Under the pieces are notes generated by a model, which made no database searches, was not told the DNA's origin, and worked only from the letters and a program-made list of their open reading frames with translations. DNA of 64,000 nucleotides, from contig NZ_CP011803.1 in assembly GCF_001038625.1 (NCBI RefSeq), positions 5,022,001 to 5,086,000 on the forward strand. Direction: 5' to 3'. The DNA comes from Clostridium carboxidivorans P7 (GTDB lineage Bacteria > Bacillota > Clostridia > Clostridiales > Clostridiaceae). A program made the translations under genes and the position numbers. This document shows, piece after piece, positions 34,367-47,319 of this stretch; position 1 is the stretch's first letter, and each line of letters opens with the position of its first letter.

Positions 34367-35173
34367 TTACTTGTTCATTATTTTTAATTTTATCATTTCG
34401 TCTTCTTCAGCAGGAGATATATCATCGAAGGTTTTAAATACATAACCTTCATTTTTTAAGTATTTTATAATATCAGGTAACGCTTCTACAGTAAAGTATT
34501 TGTAGTAGGTATCATGCATTAGAATTACTGCGAAATTTTTATCTTTACATTGAGTCATAACGTTATTTTTAATCTTGTCTACAGCTACCACATGGCTTTC
34601 AGCATCTCCAGAACATACATTCCAATCTACATATCTTATACCTTTTTCATGTAAAGCTTCTTTTATGGAATTTATATTAGCTTTGCTTGTAACTAAATTA
34701 GTAGAGCCACCGGGAAGTCTTATGTATGGAGAAGGAGTTTTTCCGGTTAATTTTTTTATAACATTATAACAAGCATCATAATCATCAAGGTAAGTATTTA
34801 AATTCCTGTATATTTTTTTATAATCATGAGAATATGTATGTACACCAACACACATACCACTATCAGATATTTCTTTTAATATTTGAGGATTTTCATTTGC
34901 TTTTATACCAACTATAAAAAAAGAAGCTTTTACATTATTATCCTTTAATATACTTAATATTTTTCTTGTATTGTTTATACAAGGACCATCATCAAAAGTT
35001 AAAAAAACTTCTTTAGGGTTTAAAGATGGATCATTTGAGTTTAAGTAACTAGAGCTTGAAACTTTATTATCTGTAGAATTATAGGATGAATTGTATAAAA
35101 AATTTTCAGATACATTTGAATGTACAGTTAAACATAGGAAAATTACTGTAAAAACATAAATACTTTTTTTCAT
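34367..35173 (-). CDS. Secreted polysaccharide deacetylase (NodB domain)
   Basis: A 268-residue protein with an N-terminal signal/anchor segment (KKSIYVFTVIFLCLTVHSN). The NodB domain (about 60-255) has motif 1 LTFDDGP (metal/catalytic Asp pair), motif 2 HTYSHDY (His zinc ligands), motif 3 RLPGGSTN and a late ILMHD (motif 5). These support an active de-N-acetylase, probably on peptidoglycan (PdaA/PgdA-like); the exact substrate is unclear. The start is placed at the ATG at 35171-35173 (minus strand), which has AGGTGA upstream; a further 24 residues to 35248 are possible but unlikely. It is convergent with murT-gatD, which also modifies cell wall. Confidence 0.88.
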   Translation of the reverse strand: MKKSIYVFTVIFLCLTVHSNVSENFLYNSSYNSTDNKVSSSSYLNSNDPSLNPKEVFLTFDDGPCINNTRKILSILKDNNVKASFFIVGIKANENPQILKEISDSGMCVGVHTYSHDYKKIYRNLNTYLDDYDACYNVIKKLTGKTPSPYIRLPGGSTNLVTSKANINSIKEALHEKGIRYVDWNVCSGDAESHVVAVDKIKNNVMTQCKDKNFAVILMHDTYYKYFTVEALPDIIKYLKNEGYVFKTFDDISPAEEDEMIKLKIMNK

Positions 35174-35284
35174 ATAATCACCTGCTTTGTTTTCTTTACT
35201 ATATATGTTAACCTGTATTTTAAAAATAATATAAGAAATAAAATACATTTATAGAGCTTTATAGAAGGGATGTAGATTTGGATA

Positions 35285-35331
35285 TAATAAGCAAATTGCG
35301 GTGTAACTTTTTCAGAGGACAGTGAAGGATC
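35285..35331 (+). repeat. Left-end fragment R9 of the dispersed element
   Basis: AATAAGCAAATTGCGGTGTAAC followed by one GAGGACA and GTGAAGGAT, then unrelated sequence. Only the outer left arm and one heptamer remain. It lies just upstream of the EamA transporter gene. Confidence 0.75.
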
Positions 35332-35382
35332 AGTTATTTATATTAAACTATAAGATTTATGGTTAGTTTAGGAAGTGATTAT

Positions 35383-36246
35383 TTGAAAAAAGGATATGGT
35401 TACTCTATAATTTCAGCTATATTGTTTGGTACTGCTGGAATATTTGTTAAATTGTCATTAAAAATAGGATTAGATTCTATAAGTTTGCTTACAGTACAGT
35501 ATATTATTGCAGTTTTTCTTATGTTTACCACAGCATTTATAACGGGAAAAGAAAAGTTAAATATAACAAAGATACAATTAATTAGATTGTCTATTTTAGG
35601 TGTAGTAGGAAATACTTTCATGACTATATTTTATTATAAAGCATTTGAGTATTTACCTGTTGCTATGGTTACTATGCTTTTATTTACATATCCAATAATG
35701 GTTTTGATATACTCTATTATTTTTCACAAACAAAATTTAGATAAGAGGAAGATATTAGTGATATTTATGGCTTTTCTAGGATGCTTATTGACCCTAAATA
35801 TTTTAGTAGGAAACTTTAAATATTCAATAAAAGGAGTAATATTTGGACTCTTAAGTGCATTATTTTATGCTTTTATGAACTTATATACTGAAAAGAAACT
35901 ATTTGAACTAGATTCTTTATCTATTAATGCTTATTCAACATTATTTTCGCTAATATCACTATTAATATACAGATGGCCAACTTTTTTATTTAAGGAAAAT
36001 ATTCAAATCAATGCTTTGATTTATGTAGCTATTTTAGCAATAGTTTGTGAAGTAATTCCGTTGACATTATTGTATGGTTCTATAAAATACATAGGAGCAT
36101 TAAAGGTTTCTATAATTAGCAATTTAGAAATACCAACTGCTATGATAGTATCCTCTTTTATTTTGAAAGAACAAGTAACTTATACTCAAGTTATTGGAGC
36201 GTTATTTATAGTTTATGCAGTATATTTGATTAGAAAAGAAAATTAG
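35383..36246 (+). CDS. EamA/DMT-superfamily transporter
   Basis: A 287-residue membrane protein with about ten helices in two EamA repeats. Repeat 1 starts YGYSIISAILFGTAGIFVKL; repeat 2 includes GLLSALFYAFMNLYTEKKLFE and ends ISNLEIPTAMIVSSFILKEQVTYTQVIGALFIVYAVYLI, the classic conserved end of the second repeat. The substrate is unknown. TTG 35383 is preferred because AGGAAGTG lies 6-7 nt upstream; ATG 35359 lies before the SD. The C-terminus is short and charged. It is not closely similar to the 1482-2390 transporter. Two hairpins follow its stop. Confidence 0.83.
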   Translation: MKKGYGYSIISAILFGTAGIFVKLSLKIGLDSISLLTVQYIIAVFLMFTTAFITGKEKLNITKIQLIRLSILGVVGNTFMTIFYYKAFEYLPVAMVTMLLFTYPIMVLIYSIIFHKQNLDKRKILVIFMAFLGCLLTLNILVGNFKYSIKGVIFGLLSALFYAFMNLYTEKKLFELDSLSINAYSTLFSLISLLIYRWPTFLFKENIQINALIYVAILAIVCEVIPLTLLYGSIKYIGALKVSIISNLEIPTAMIVSSFILKEQVTYTQVIGALFIVYAVYLIRKEN

Positions 36247-36290
36247 TAGGATAAATACTGTAATTGAAAATTGATAGTAAGAATTATTCC

Positions 36291-36314
36291 AACTGCATCT
36301 TGCAGAGTTTTTTT
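36291..36314 (+). terminator. Rho-independent terminator
   Basis: CTGCA-TCT-TGCAG stem-loop followed by AG and seven T. It lies 45 bp after the EamA stop. Confidence 0.75.
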
Positions 36315-36418
36315 ATTGTAATAGCTATTTATGCAGCAGAATTACAGTTTATTACAGAGCATAATATGTATACAACAATATTTAGTTGAAATTAAAAGTG
36401 AAAAGTATAGGAGAAATT

Positions 36419-36465
36419 TAAAATACTAATTATCATCTTAATAGATAATAATTAGTATTTTAATT
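36419..36465. terminator. Second hairpin downstream of the EamA gene
   Basis: AAATACTAATTAT pairs with ATAATTAGTATTT around an 18-base loop, with A and T runs on each side. It could act in both directions. Confidence 0.55.
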
Positions 36466-36526
36466 AATGTATTAAAAAAATTGCAACAGTAATTTATTGT
36501 TTCGTAAGTAAAATAATTCTATTTAT

Positions 36527-36560
36527 TTTATGCAAGTTAAAAATTAAAAACTTGCATAAA
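36527..36560. promoter_or_regulatory. Inverted repeat A upstream of pckA
   Basis: Perfect 12-bp arms TTTATGCAAGTT and AACTTGCATAAA with a 10-bp AT spacer. About 175 bp upstream of the pckA start. Operator or structured leader; not assigned. Confidence 0.5.
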
Positions 36561-36614
36561 TAGTATAGCACATTTGAAATAGTATATCATTTATCCGCAA
36601 AATCAACACAAGTA

Positions 36615-36652
36615 TGCTAGATTTTTGCAAGGTAAATTGAAAAAATCTAGCA
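36615..36652. promoter_or_regulatory. Inverted repeat B upstream of pckA
   Basis: Perfect 12-bp arms TGCTAGATTTTT and AAAAATCTAGCA with a 14-bp spacer, about 80 bp before pckA. Confidence 0.5.
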
Positions 36653-36733
36653 AAAAATAAAAAATATAATTTTTTTCTTGCATTTTTCTGTTAGAGGTGT
36701 AATAATTATTATATAGTGTTGAGGGGGGATAAC

Positions 36734-38320
36734 ATGGAATTAAAGTTAGAATATATAAATATTAAAAGTTGCAAAAGCGTTTATAGGAACTTAACAGTAT
36801 CCGAATTAACAGAATTTGCAATTAAACGTGAGGAAGGAATTTTATCAAATAAAGGAGCATTAGTTGTAAATACAGGAAAATATACTGGAAGATCACCTAA
36901 AGATAGATTCATTGTAAAACAAAACAGCATAGAAAATAAGGTGAATTGGGGAGAGACAAATTTACCTATAGATGAAATCGTATTTGACAAATTTTATGAC
37001 GAAGTTACAGAATATTTAGAAAACAAGGATGTATTTGTATTTGATGGATTTGTAGGTGCTATGAAAGAATATAATCTTCCTATTAGAGTGATATGTGAGA
37101 ATGCTTCTCAAGCATTATTTTCCAACCAACTATTTAGAAGACCTAACTTAGAAGATTTGACAAATTTTCATCCACAATTTCATGTTGTTTCTGCTCCGGG
37201 GTTTAAAGCTAAAGGAAAAGAAGATGGAATAAATTCTGAAGCTTTTATAATTATAAACTTTGATAAAAAGATAATATTAATAGGTGGAACACAATACTCA
37301 GGAGAGATAAAAAAGGCTATTTTTTCGGTAATGAACTTTTTATTACCTGAAAAAGGAGTTCTTCCAATGCATTGTTCTGCAAATATCGGTGAAGATAAAA
37401 AAACAGCTGTATTCTTTGGATTATCAGGTACGGGGAAAACCACTTTATCAGCTGATCCTGAGAGAAAGCTCATAGGTGATGATGAACATGCTTGGTGTAA
37501 TGATGGTATATTTAATTTTGAAGGTGGATGTTATGCTAAGACTATAAAACTTGATAAAGAAAAGGAACATGAAATATATAATGCTATAAAATTTGGAACA
37601 ATGCTTGAAAATGTGGTTTTGGATGAAAATGGGCAACCAGATTATAACAGTAACAAATATACTGAAAATACAAGAGCAGCATATCCATTAGAGTATGTAG
37701 ATAATATTGAAAAAAGTGGAATGGGTGGAAGTCCTGAAACAATTATCTTTTTAACGGCAGATGCATTTGGTGTAATGCCACCTATATCAAAACTTTCAAA
37801 GGAAGCTGCAATGTATCATTTTATGTCCGGATATACAAGTAAAGTAGCAGGTACTGAAAGAGGTATAAACGAACCAAAGGCTACATTTTCAGCTTGCTTT
37901 GGAGAACCTTTTATGTTGATGAATCCTTCAGTTTATGCTGAACTTCTTGGAGAAAAAATAGATAAATACAATACAGAAGTATATCTTGTAAATACAGGAT
38001 GGCTAAATGGAGGATATGGAAGAGGAAATAGAATAAAGCTTTCTTATACACGAGCTATGGTAAAGGCTGCACTGGAAGGAAGATTAAAGGACGTTGAGTA
38101 TTTAGAGCATCCTATATTTAAGGTCTTAATGCCTTTAGAATGTCCAGGAGTACCTTCTGAAATATTGAATCCTAAAAACACCTGGGAAGATAAAGAAGAA
38201 TATGATTATAAAGCTGTAGCCTTAGCAGAGAAATTTAAAGAAAACTTTAAGAAGTTTAAAAATGTACCCAAAGAGATAATTGAAGCTGGTCCGGAAATAA
38301 AAATAGTTCAATATGCATAA
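36734..38320 (+). CDS. pckA: ATP-dependent phosphoenolpyruvate carboxykinase
   Basis: A 528-residue enzyme that interconverts oxaloacetate and PEP using ATP/ADP. Motifs: NTGKYTGRSPKDRFIV (substrate-binding Arg), MHCSANIG (metal ligands), kinase-1a GLSGTGKTTLS, kinase-2 LIGDDEHAW, and ENTRAAYPLEY. The length is normal for bacterial PckA. ATG 36734 follows a GAGGGGGG SD; the in-frame GTG/TTG codons at 36716-36721 lie in or before it. Two 12-bp inverted repeats upstream suggest regulated expression. The gene is monocistronic, with a terminator directly after. In a fermenting Clostridium it may supply oxaloacetate for Re-citrate synthase or work in gluconeogenesis; direction is inference. Confidence 0.97.
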   Translation: MELKLEYINIKSCKSVYRNLTVSELTEFAIKREEGILSNKGALVVNTGKYTGRSPKDRFIVKQNSIENKVNWGETNLPIDEIVFDKFYDEVTEYLENKDVFVFDGFVGAMKEYNLPIRVICENASQALFSNQLFRRPNLEDLTNFHPQFHVVSAPGFKAKGKEDGINSEAFIIINFDKKIILIGGTQYSGEIKKAIFSVMNFLLPEKGVLPMHCSANIGEDKKTAVFFGLSGTGKTTLSADPERKLIGDDEHAWCNDGIFNFEGGCYAKTIKLDKEKEHEIYNAIKFGTMLENVVLDENGQPDYNSNKYTENTRAAYPLEYVDNIEKSGMGGSPETIIFLTADAFGVMPPISKLSKEAAMYHFMSGYTSKVAGTERGINEPKATFSACFGEPFMLMNPSVYAELLGEKIDKYNTEVYLVNTGWLNGGYGRGNRIKLSYTRAMVKAALEGRLKDVEYLEHPIFKVLMPLECPGVPSEILNPKNTWEDKEEYDYKAVALAEKFKENFKKFKNVPKEIIEAGPEIKIVQYA

Positions 38321-38327
38321 ATAATGT

Positions 38328-38384
38328 AATAAAAACTTTGTTTTTACTTAATAAAGGTGGTGAAAACAAAGTTTTTATTATTTC
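38328..38384 (+). terminator. Rho-independent terminator after pckA
   Basis: AATAAAAACTTTGTTTT pairs perfectly with AAAACAAAGTTTTTATT around an 18-base loop. Confidence 0.85.
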
Positions 38385-38567
38385 ATGATATATTTAGTGA
38401 AAAATAATAATCAATAATTTAATGTTAATTTTTATAATATTACATAGCATTTTATAGATAGTAAGTTATTTTTATATTTAGGTTCATGGAAAATGGATAT
38501 AGAATTATGTACTATGAATGGTACTTGATAAATAATATAATTAAACTTTTTAAGGGTAGGTGCTTTT

Positions 38568-39452
38568 ATGAAATTTAGAAAAATAGGTATGAGAAATATA
38601 AAAACAGCAATATCTGTTTCTATATGTGTAGCTTTGGCTCACGTATTTTATAGGGAGTATATATTTTATGCTGCAATAGCATCAGTTATAGCTATGCAAA
38701 GTTCGGTTGCAGATTCTTTTAAAGCTGGGAAAAATAGAATATTAGGAACTATTGTAGGAGCAGTTATAGGATTTGTGTGTGCATTTATATCGCCAAATAA
38801 TATAATTCTCTGTGGTGTTGGTATTATAATTTTAATATTTATATGTAATTCATTGGGATGGAATAAATCTATAACTATATCCTGTATTGTTTTTCTTGCT
38901 ATAATGTTAAATTTAAATGGAAGAAGTCCATTTATGTATAGCATTAATAGAATAATTGATACTTTTATAGGAATAACTGTAGCTGTACTTGTAAATTATT
39001 TTATACTTCCACCCAAACATTGGGATAAGTTATATGATCAATATATACTTGCTATAGATAGAGTATTTATTATTGTAGAAGAAAAATTGTGTAATCATAA
39101 AAAAGTGAATTTGGATAAACTAGAAAATGAAATATTAAAGTTAGAAAGCAATTTGAATACATATACTTCAGAACTTAGAATAAGACAGCAGGAAAATGTG
39201 TATATAGACAAAATTAAAAGAATTATTAATGTATGTAATGAAATATATATACATTTAAAAATAATTGAATCAATAGAAAAGGTATGTGGACTTAATGAAA
39301 GTAATTATGCTAAGGTTGCAGATATGTTTAGTAAGGAGCCAATAAAAGAAAAGGAAAAGGATGAAATTAGTACAGTGTTCAATTACCATGTGGAAAAGAT
39401 ACTTAATTTACTGGATAAGCTTGAAGTTATCAAATATTTCAATAAAAACTAA
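38568..39452 (+). CDS. FUSC/aromatic-acid-exporter-like membrane protein
   Basis: A 294-residue protein. The N-terminal 145 residues have four to six hydrophobic helices with the family pattern RNIKTAISVSICVALAHVF, IASVIAMQSSVADSFKAGKNRILGTIVGAVIGF and NRIIDTFIGITVAVLVNYFI. The C-terminal half is a charged helical cytoplasmic domain. This matches the DUF939/ArAE group. The transported compound is unknown. ATG 38568 has GGGTAGGTG upstream. The flanking genes (pckA, uppP) give no functional link. Confidence 0.8.
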   Translation: MKFRKIGMRNIKTAISVSICVALAHVFYREYIFYAAIASVIAMQSSVADSFKAGKNRILGTIVGAVIGFVCAFISPNNIILCGVGIIILIFICNSLGWNKSITISCIVFLAIMLNLNGRSPFMYSINRIIDTFIGITVAVLVNYFILPPKHWDKLYDQYILAIDRVFIIVEEKLCNHKKVNLDKLENEILKLESNLNTYTSELRIRQQENVYIDKIKRIINVCNEIYIHLKIIESIEKVCGLNESNYAKVADMFSKEPIKEKEKDEISTVFNYHVEKILNLLDKLEVIKYFNKN

Positions 39453-39602
39453 GTTTTAAAATAAAGCTAATATTTAATGTTTACAAAAATTTATTAGTTG
39501 AGAACTATCTACTAAAAATAGTATAATAAAAATTGTTATTGTAATTTTTCAGCATAAAAATTTCTATTGATATATTAATGAAAAGAAAGAGAGTGTGAAT
39601 AT

Positions 39603-40454
39603 ATGGACATAGTACTTATATTAAAAGCTGTTGTAATAGGAATAGTAGAAGGACTCACTGAATTTTTACCTGTGTCATCTACAGGTCATATGATCATAGT
39701 TGGAAATTTAATAAACTTTAAAGCACCAGCTTATCCTAAGGCATATGTGGACATGTTTGAAGTAGTTATACAATTAGGTGCTATATTAGCTGTTGTTGTA
39801 TTATATTGGGGTAAAATAAAGGAAACCTTATTAAACTTTCTACCAAGTGACAGAGTTTCAGCTAAAGAATCAGGATTGAGATTTTGGATTATTGTACTTA
39901 TAGCGTGCATACCTGCTATAATAATAGGTTTTCCATTAAAAGATAAAATAGAGGATAAGCTATTTTATCCAATACCTGTTGCTGTAGCATTAGTTGTAGG
40001 AGCAGTTTGGATGATCTATGCCGAGAATAAATACAGAAGTAATAATAGAAATATTACAATTTCTAATATAAATGCTAGACAAGCACTTATTATAGGGGCA
40101 TTTCAATGTTTGGCATTGTGGCCAGGAATGTCTCGTTCAGCATCTACTATTATTGGTGCTTGGATAGCAGGTCTTTCTACTGTAGTTGGAGCAGAATTTT
40201 CATTTTTTCTTGCTATACCTATGATGGTCGGAGCATCTGGTTTATCATTAATTAAACATAATGTTCTTTCTACATGTAATTCAGCACAAATAATAGCTTT
40301 AATAGTAGGCTTTGTTATTTCATTTATAGTAGCTTTAGTTGTAATAGATGGATTTATTAAATTTTTGAAGAAACGTCCTATGAGAGTTTTTGCAGTGTAT
40401 AGAATATTTGTTGGAGTAATAATACTTGTACTAGCTCTTACACATAAATTATAA
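39603..40454 (+). CDS. uppP: Undecaprenyl-diphosphatase (BacA type)
   Basis: A 283-residue inner-membrane phosphatase that recycles undecaprenyl diphosphate for cell-wall synthesis. Signature 1 is VEGLTEFLPVSSTGHMIIVG (residues about 15-35, catalytic Glu and Ser). Signature 2 is ALWPGMSRSASTIIGAWIAGL (about 180-200, Arg). About eight transmembrane helices are predicted. Overproduction is known to give bacitracin tolerance in other bacteria. The start ATG 39603 is preceded by AAAGAGAG. A strong hairpin terminator follows. Confidence 0.95.
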   Translation: MDIVLILKAVVIGIVEGLTEFLPVSSTGHMIIVGNLINFKAPAYPKAYVDMFEVVIQLGAILAVVVLYWGKIKETLLNFLPSDRVSAKESGLRFWIIVLIACIPAIIIGFPLKDKIEDKLFYPIPVAVALVVGAVWMIYAENKYRSNNRNITISNINARQALIIGAFQCLALWPGMSRSASTIIGAWIAGLSTVVGAEFSFFLAIPMMVGASGLSLIKHNVLSTCNSAQIIALIVGFVISFIVALVVIDGFIKFLKKRPMRVFAVYRIFVGVIILVLALTHKL

Positions 40455-40467
40455 TTATTAGATCTAA

Positions 40468-40522
40468 TAAAAAGTCTTTACTTAGGTTCATACGGATTGA
40501 ACTGAAGTAAGGGCTTTTTTAT
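40468..40522 (+). terminator. Rho-independent terminator after uppP
   Basis: AAAAAGTCTTTACTT pairs with AAGTAAGGGCTTTTTT, with a T-rich end. Confidence 0.8.
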
Positions 40523-40524
40523 TT

Positions 40525-40828
40525 TGCATAATGAGCAAAATGTGAATCAAATTTTTTAGAGGACAATTGACAGAGGACAGAGGACAATGAAGGTGAGTTT
40601 TCTTCCTTACGTCAGAAAACTAATTTATTTTTGCGCTTGTTTTGCCAAAGCAAAACATCGCCCAAGTAGGCAGCTAAAATCTGTGATTTTTAGATGATTG
40701 ATTACTCAGAGAGTATCCATGAGAAACAAAAGAATATGAGTTTATTTTTAATTAAAGATTTTTCGTAGTGTAATGGAGAAAAATCCTCCTTCACTGTCCT
40801 TTGTCAATTGTCCTCTGTCCTCTTAAAA
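40525..40828 (-). repeat. Dispersed element, inverted variant copy R10 with foreign core
   Basis: Reverse orientation: the GTTTTC/GAAAAC arm comes first (40597-40620) and the GAAAAATC-type arm last (about 40752-40790), with heptamer arrays at both ends. Hairpin 2 is absent. The core at about 40660-40740 is unlike the other copies (AGTAGGCAGCTAAAATCTG... ATGAGAAAC). The right end runs into AAAAATAAATTAAAAAC without the usual TTTAAACTG. Confidence 0.85.
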
Positions 40829-40923
40829 ATAAATTAAAAACTTATAAGTAGAATTTTTAATGGTAATAATAATATAAGTATAATGATGTTAAAGAAGACT
40901 TGGAATTAGAAAGGTGGAATAGT

Positions 40924-41100
40924 ATGTTAGTTAGTAATATGTATATGGCAGTAGGGGAAAGGTGTCCAGCTTATAGTTCTTTATATGAATCTAAAAATAG
41001 TAGAGCTGAGTTTGTGAGTTGCATAACATGTGAAAATTTTAAGAGTGGAGTATGTTCTTTAAATTACTATGATATTGTGGCTATGAATATAAAGAAATAA
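40924..41100 (+). CDS. Small Cys-containing protein of unknown function
   Basis: A 58-residue ORF starting at ATG 40924, which has AAAGGTGG as SD. An upstream in-frame start at 40900 is less likely. The sequence contains four Cys, three in the spacing C-x2-C-x6-C (CITCENFKSGVC), suggesting a small metal-binding or disulphide protein. No family is recognised. Its stop is next to the terminator of the minus-strand tRNA-Leu. Confidence 0.55.
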   Translation: MLVSNMYMAVGERCPAYSSLYESKNSRAEFVSCITCENFKSGVCSLNYYDIVAMNIKK

Positions 41101-41125
41101 AAAAGCGAGGTTAAAAACCTCGCTT
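41098..41125 (-). terminator. Terminator of the tRNA-Leu gene (minus strand)
   Basis: AAGCGAGG pairs with CCTCGCTT; on the minus strand it is followed by TTTTTT directly after the tRNA. Confidence 0.8.
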
Positions 41126-41213
41126 GGTGCTGAAGACCGGAATCGAACCGGTACGGGTTTTAAAGCCCGCAGGATTTTAAGTCCTGTGCGTCTGCCAGTT
41201 CCGCCACTCCAGC
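41126..41213 (-). tRNA. tRNA-Leu (anticodon TAA)
   Basis: Minus strand reads GCTGGAG...CTTCAGCACCA with a long variable arm and an encoded CCA. The anticodon loop CTTAAAA gives anticodon TAA (Leu). The T arm is GGTTCGATTCC. Length about 88 nt. Confidence 0.96.
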
Positions 41214-41337
41214 AAATTACTTTCGACACGAATTATTATAATAAATATTATATTAGTTGTCAATAACTATCATTAAAAAAGTTTGAAAGTTAAATAATTT
41301 AACTTTCGCACATACAAAATTTTCACTTAATATAGAA

Positions 41338-41560
41338 AGCATAATGTGAAGCGATGCTTCACAAATTAAGAATTAATAATGAAGAGTTAATAGTGAAGGA
41401 GGATTTTTAGCTATCGCAAAAAATCTTCAAATTATATAAGTCAGCAATGTTTCGCTTTAGCGAAATGAGCCTTCAAAAACTTAATCAAAGATTTTCGTAG
41501 TGTAACGGAAAAAAATCTACATTAACTATTAATTCTTCATTATTAAATATTTTTAAACTG
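41338..41560 (-). repeat. Dispersed element, variant copy R11 with different heptamers
   Basis: The outer left arm (AGCATAATGTGAAGC) and right boundary (AATATTTTTAAACTG) are as in the family. The inner hairpin TTTCGCTTTAGCGAAA with GTCAGCAATG and AATGAGCC is the reverse complement of hairpin 2. The terminal arrays use other 7-bp units (GAATTAA, TAATGAA, GAGTTAA, TAGTGAA) instead of GAGGACA. Confidence 0.85.
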
Positions 41561-41790
41561 CGAAAATTGAGTGAATAGTGCTTAAGTCACATGTAATATA
41601 ATAATTACTAAAAGTAAACTTTCCCTGGAGTGTCAATATAAATATATTTAAGAAAAACGTAGATATATTGAAAAAAACTCATATAATTTCATTTGTTTAC
41701 ATGCATATTCAATAATAAGTGAAAAATTTGTGATAGAATAACTATTGTCGTCGAGAGATGATGCGGTTTAAAAAAAGTTGACAAACAATG
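41561..41790. other. Upstream region of the first rRNA operon
   Basis: AT-rich sequence between R11 and the rRNA promoter, with no ORF. It contains a box (AAACTTTCCCTGGAGTGTC, near 41628) that recurs in similar form upstream of the second rRNA operon (near 51324). Confidence 0.5.
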
Positions 41791-41819
41791 TTGACAAAGT
41801 TTTTAAATCATGATAATAT
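41791..41819 (+). promoter_or_regulatory. Promoter of rRNA operon 1
   Basis: TTGACA at 41791-41796, 17-bp spacer, TAATAT at 41814-41819. An extra TTGACA lies 13 bp upstream (41778). It drives the 16S precursor leader. Confidence 0.8.
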
Positions 41820-41977
41820 TAAAAAGCCATCAATAAGGATGGCACAAAAAAAGATAACACAAAGATCCTTGAAAATTAAACAGAGTGAAAGTAAGATATA
41901 AATCTTATTTTAAATAAGCCAGTATTAGTTAAACTAACAAGTTTAACGTCAATAATTTGAGTACAGATTAAACTTTT

Positions 41978-43496
<1,519 letters not shown>

Positions 43497-43577
43497 TCGA
43501 CAAAGTAGGTAATTCTACTTTGAAGGTTTATTTAATAGCTCTGTTTAATTTTGAAAGATTTTATTCTTTCTTATTAT

Positions 43578-43653
43578 GGGGGTATAGCTCAGTTGGGAGA
43601 GCATCTGCCTTGCACGCAGAGGGTCAAGAGTTCGAGTCTCTTTATCTCCACCA
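43578..43653 (+). tRNA. tRNA-Ala (anticodon TGC)
   Basis: GGGGGTATAGCTCAGTTGGG... with anticodon loop CTTGCAC and CCACCA end. It lies in the 16S-23S spacer of operon 1 and is absent from operon 2. Confidence 0.96.
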
Positions 43654-43656
43654 TAA

Positions 43657-43733
<77 letters not shown>

Positions 43734-43883
43734 ACTATTTTTTGTTCTTTGAAAATTGCACAGTGAATATAACTTTTAAATTATTAAAAGTAAAGCTAAA
43801 GGTAAAACTACTTATTATATAAGTAAAAAAACCTTTGTAGATTTTAACTAAGAAAATTGTTGAGAGATAATTTTCACATGAAT

Positions 43884-46777
<2,894 letters not shown>

Positions 46778-46829
46778 AATAAATTCACTGTGCAATTTTG
46801 AGATAACAAAATCTCTAAAACTAAATAAA

Positions 46830-46946
46830 TCTGGTGATAATGACATAAAGGTAACACCCGTTCCCATTCCGAACACGATGGTTAAGCTTTATAGTGCCGA
46901 TGGTACTGCAGGGGAGGCTCTGTGGAAGAGTAGGTCGTTGCCAGGT
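46830..46946 (+). rRNA. 5S ribosomal RNA (copy 1)
   Basis: TCTGGTGATAATGACATAAA... ending GTCGTTGCCAGGT, with pairing TCTGG/CCAGG at the ends and the conserved CCGAACAC loop. About 117 nt. Confidence 0.95.
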
Positions 46947-46953
46947 AAGATTT

Positions 46954-47029
<76 letters not shown>

Positions 47030-47060
47030 AAAACCTTAAGTAAATACTTAAGGTTTTTTT
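47030..47060 (+). terminator. Terminator of rRNA operon 1
   Basis: AAAACCTTAAG pairs with CTTAAGGTTTT, followed by TTT. It is placed right after tRNA-Phe. Confidence 0.85.
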
Positions 47061-47319
47061 GATTATAAAGAAATAATATACTTACTAACTTAAAAAAGTA
47101 TGAATTTGTCAGTGGTAAATTCATAATATTTTGATAAAAAGATAAAGATGTGGTATAATTTTACTTAGGTGTTATATTGTGATTTGTAGTTTTTTTAACA
47201 ATTTCAATTAACATTTTATTTTTAATGCGCATTAACTTATAAAAATAGTTATTAATATTTTTAATTCACAGTGAAAATGTTTTAAATAAACGTATTAGTG
47301 TATAGAAAGGATGATCTTT

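Noticed and set aside
41285..41305. Possible Rex operator (GTTAAATAATTTAAC)
   Set aside because: The spacer is 5 bp rather than 4, the palindrome is AT-rich, and there is no adjacent regulated gene (tRNA-Leu and R11 only).
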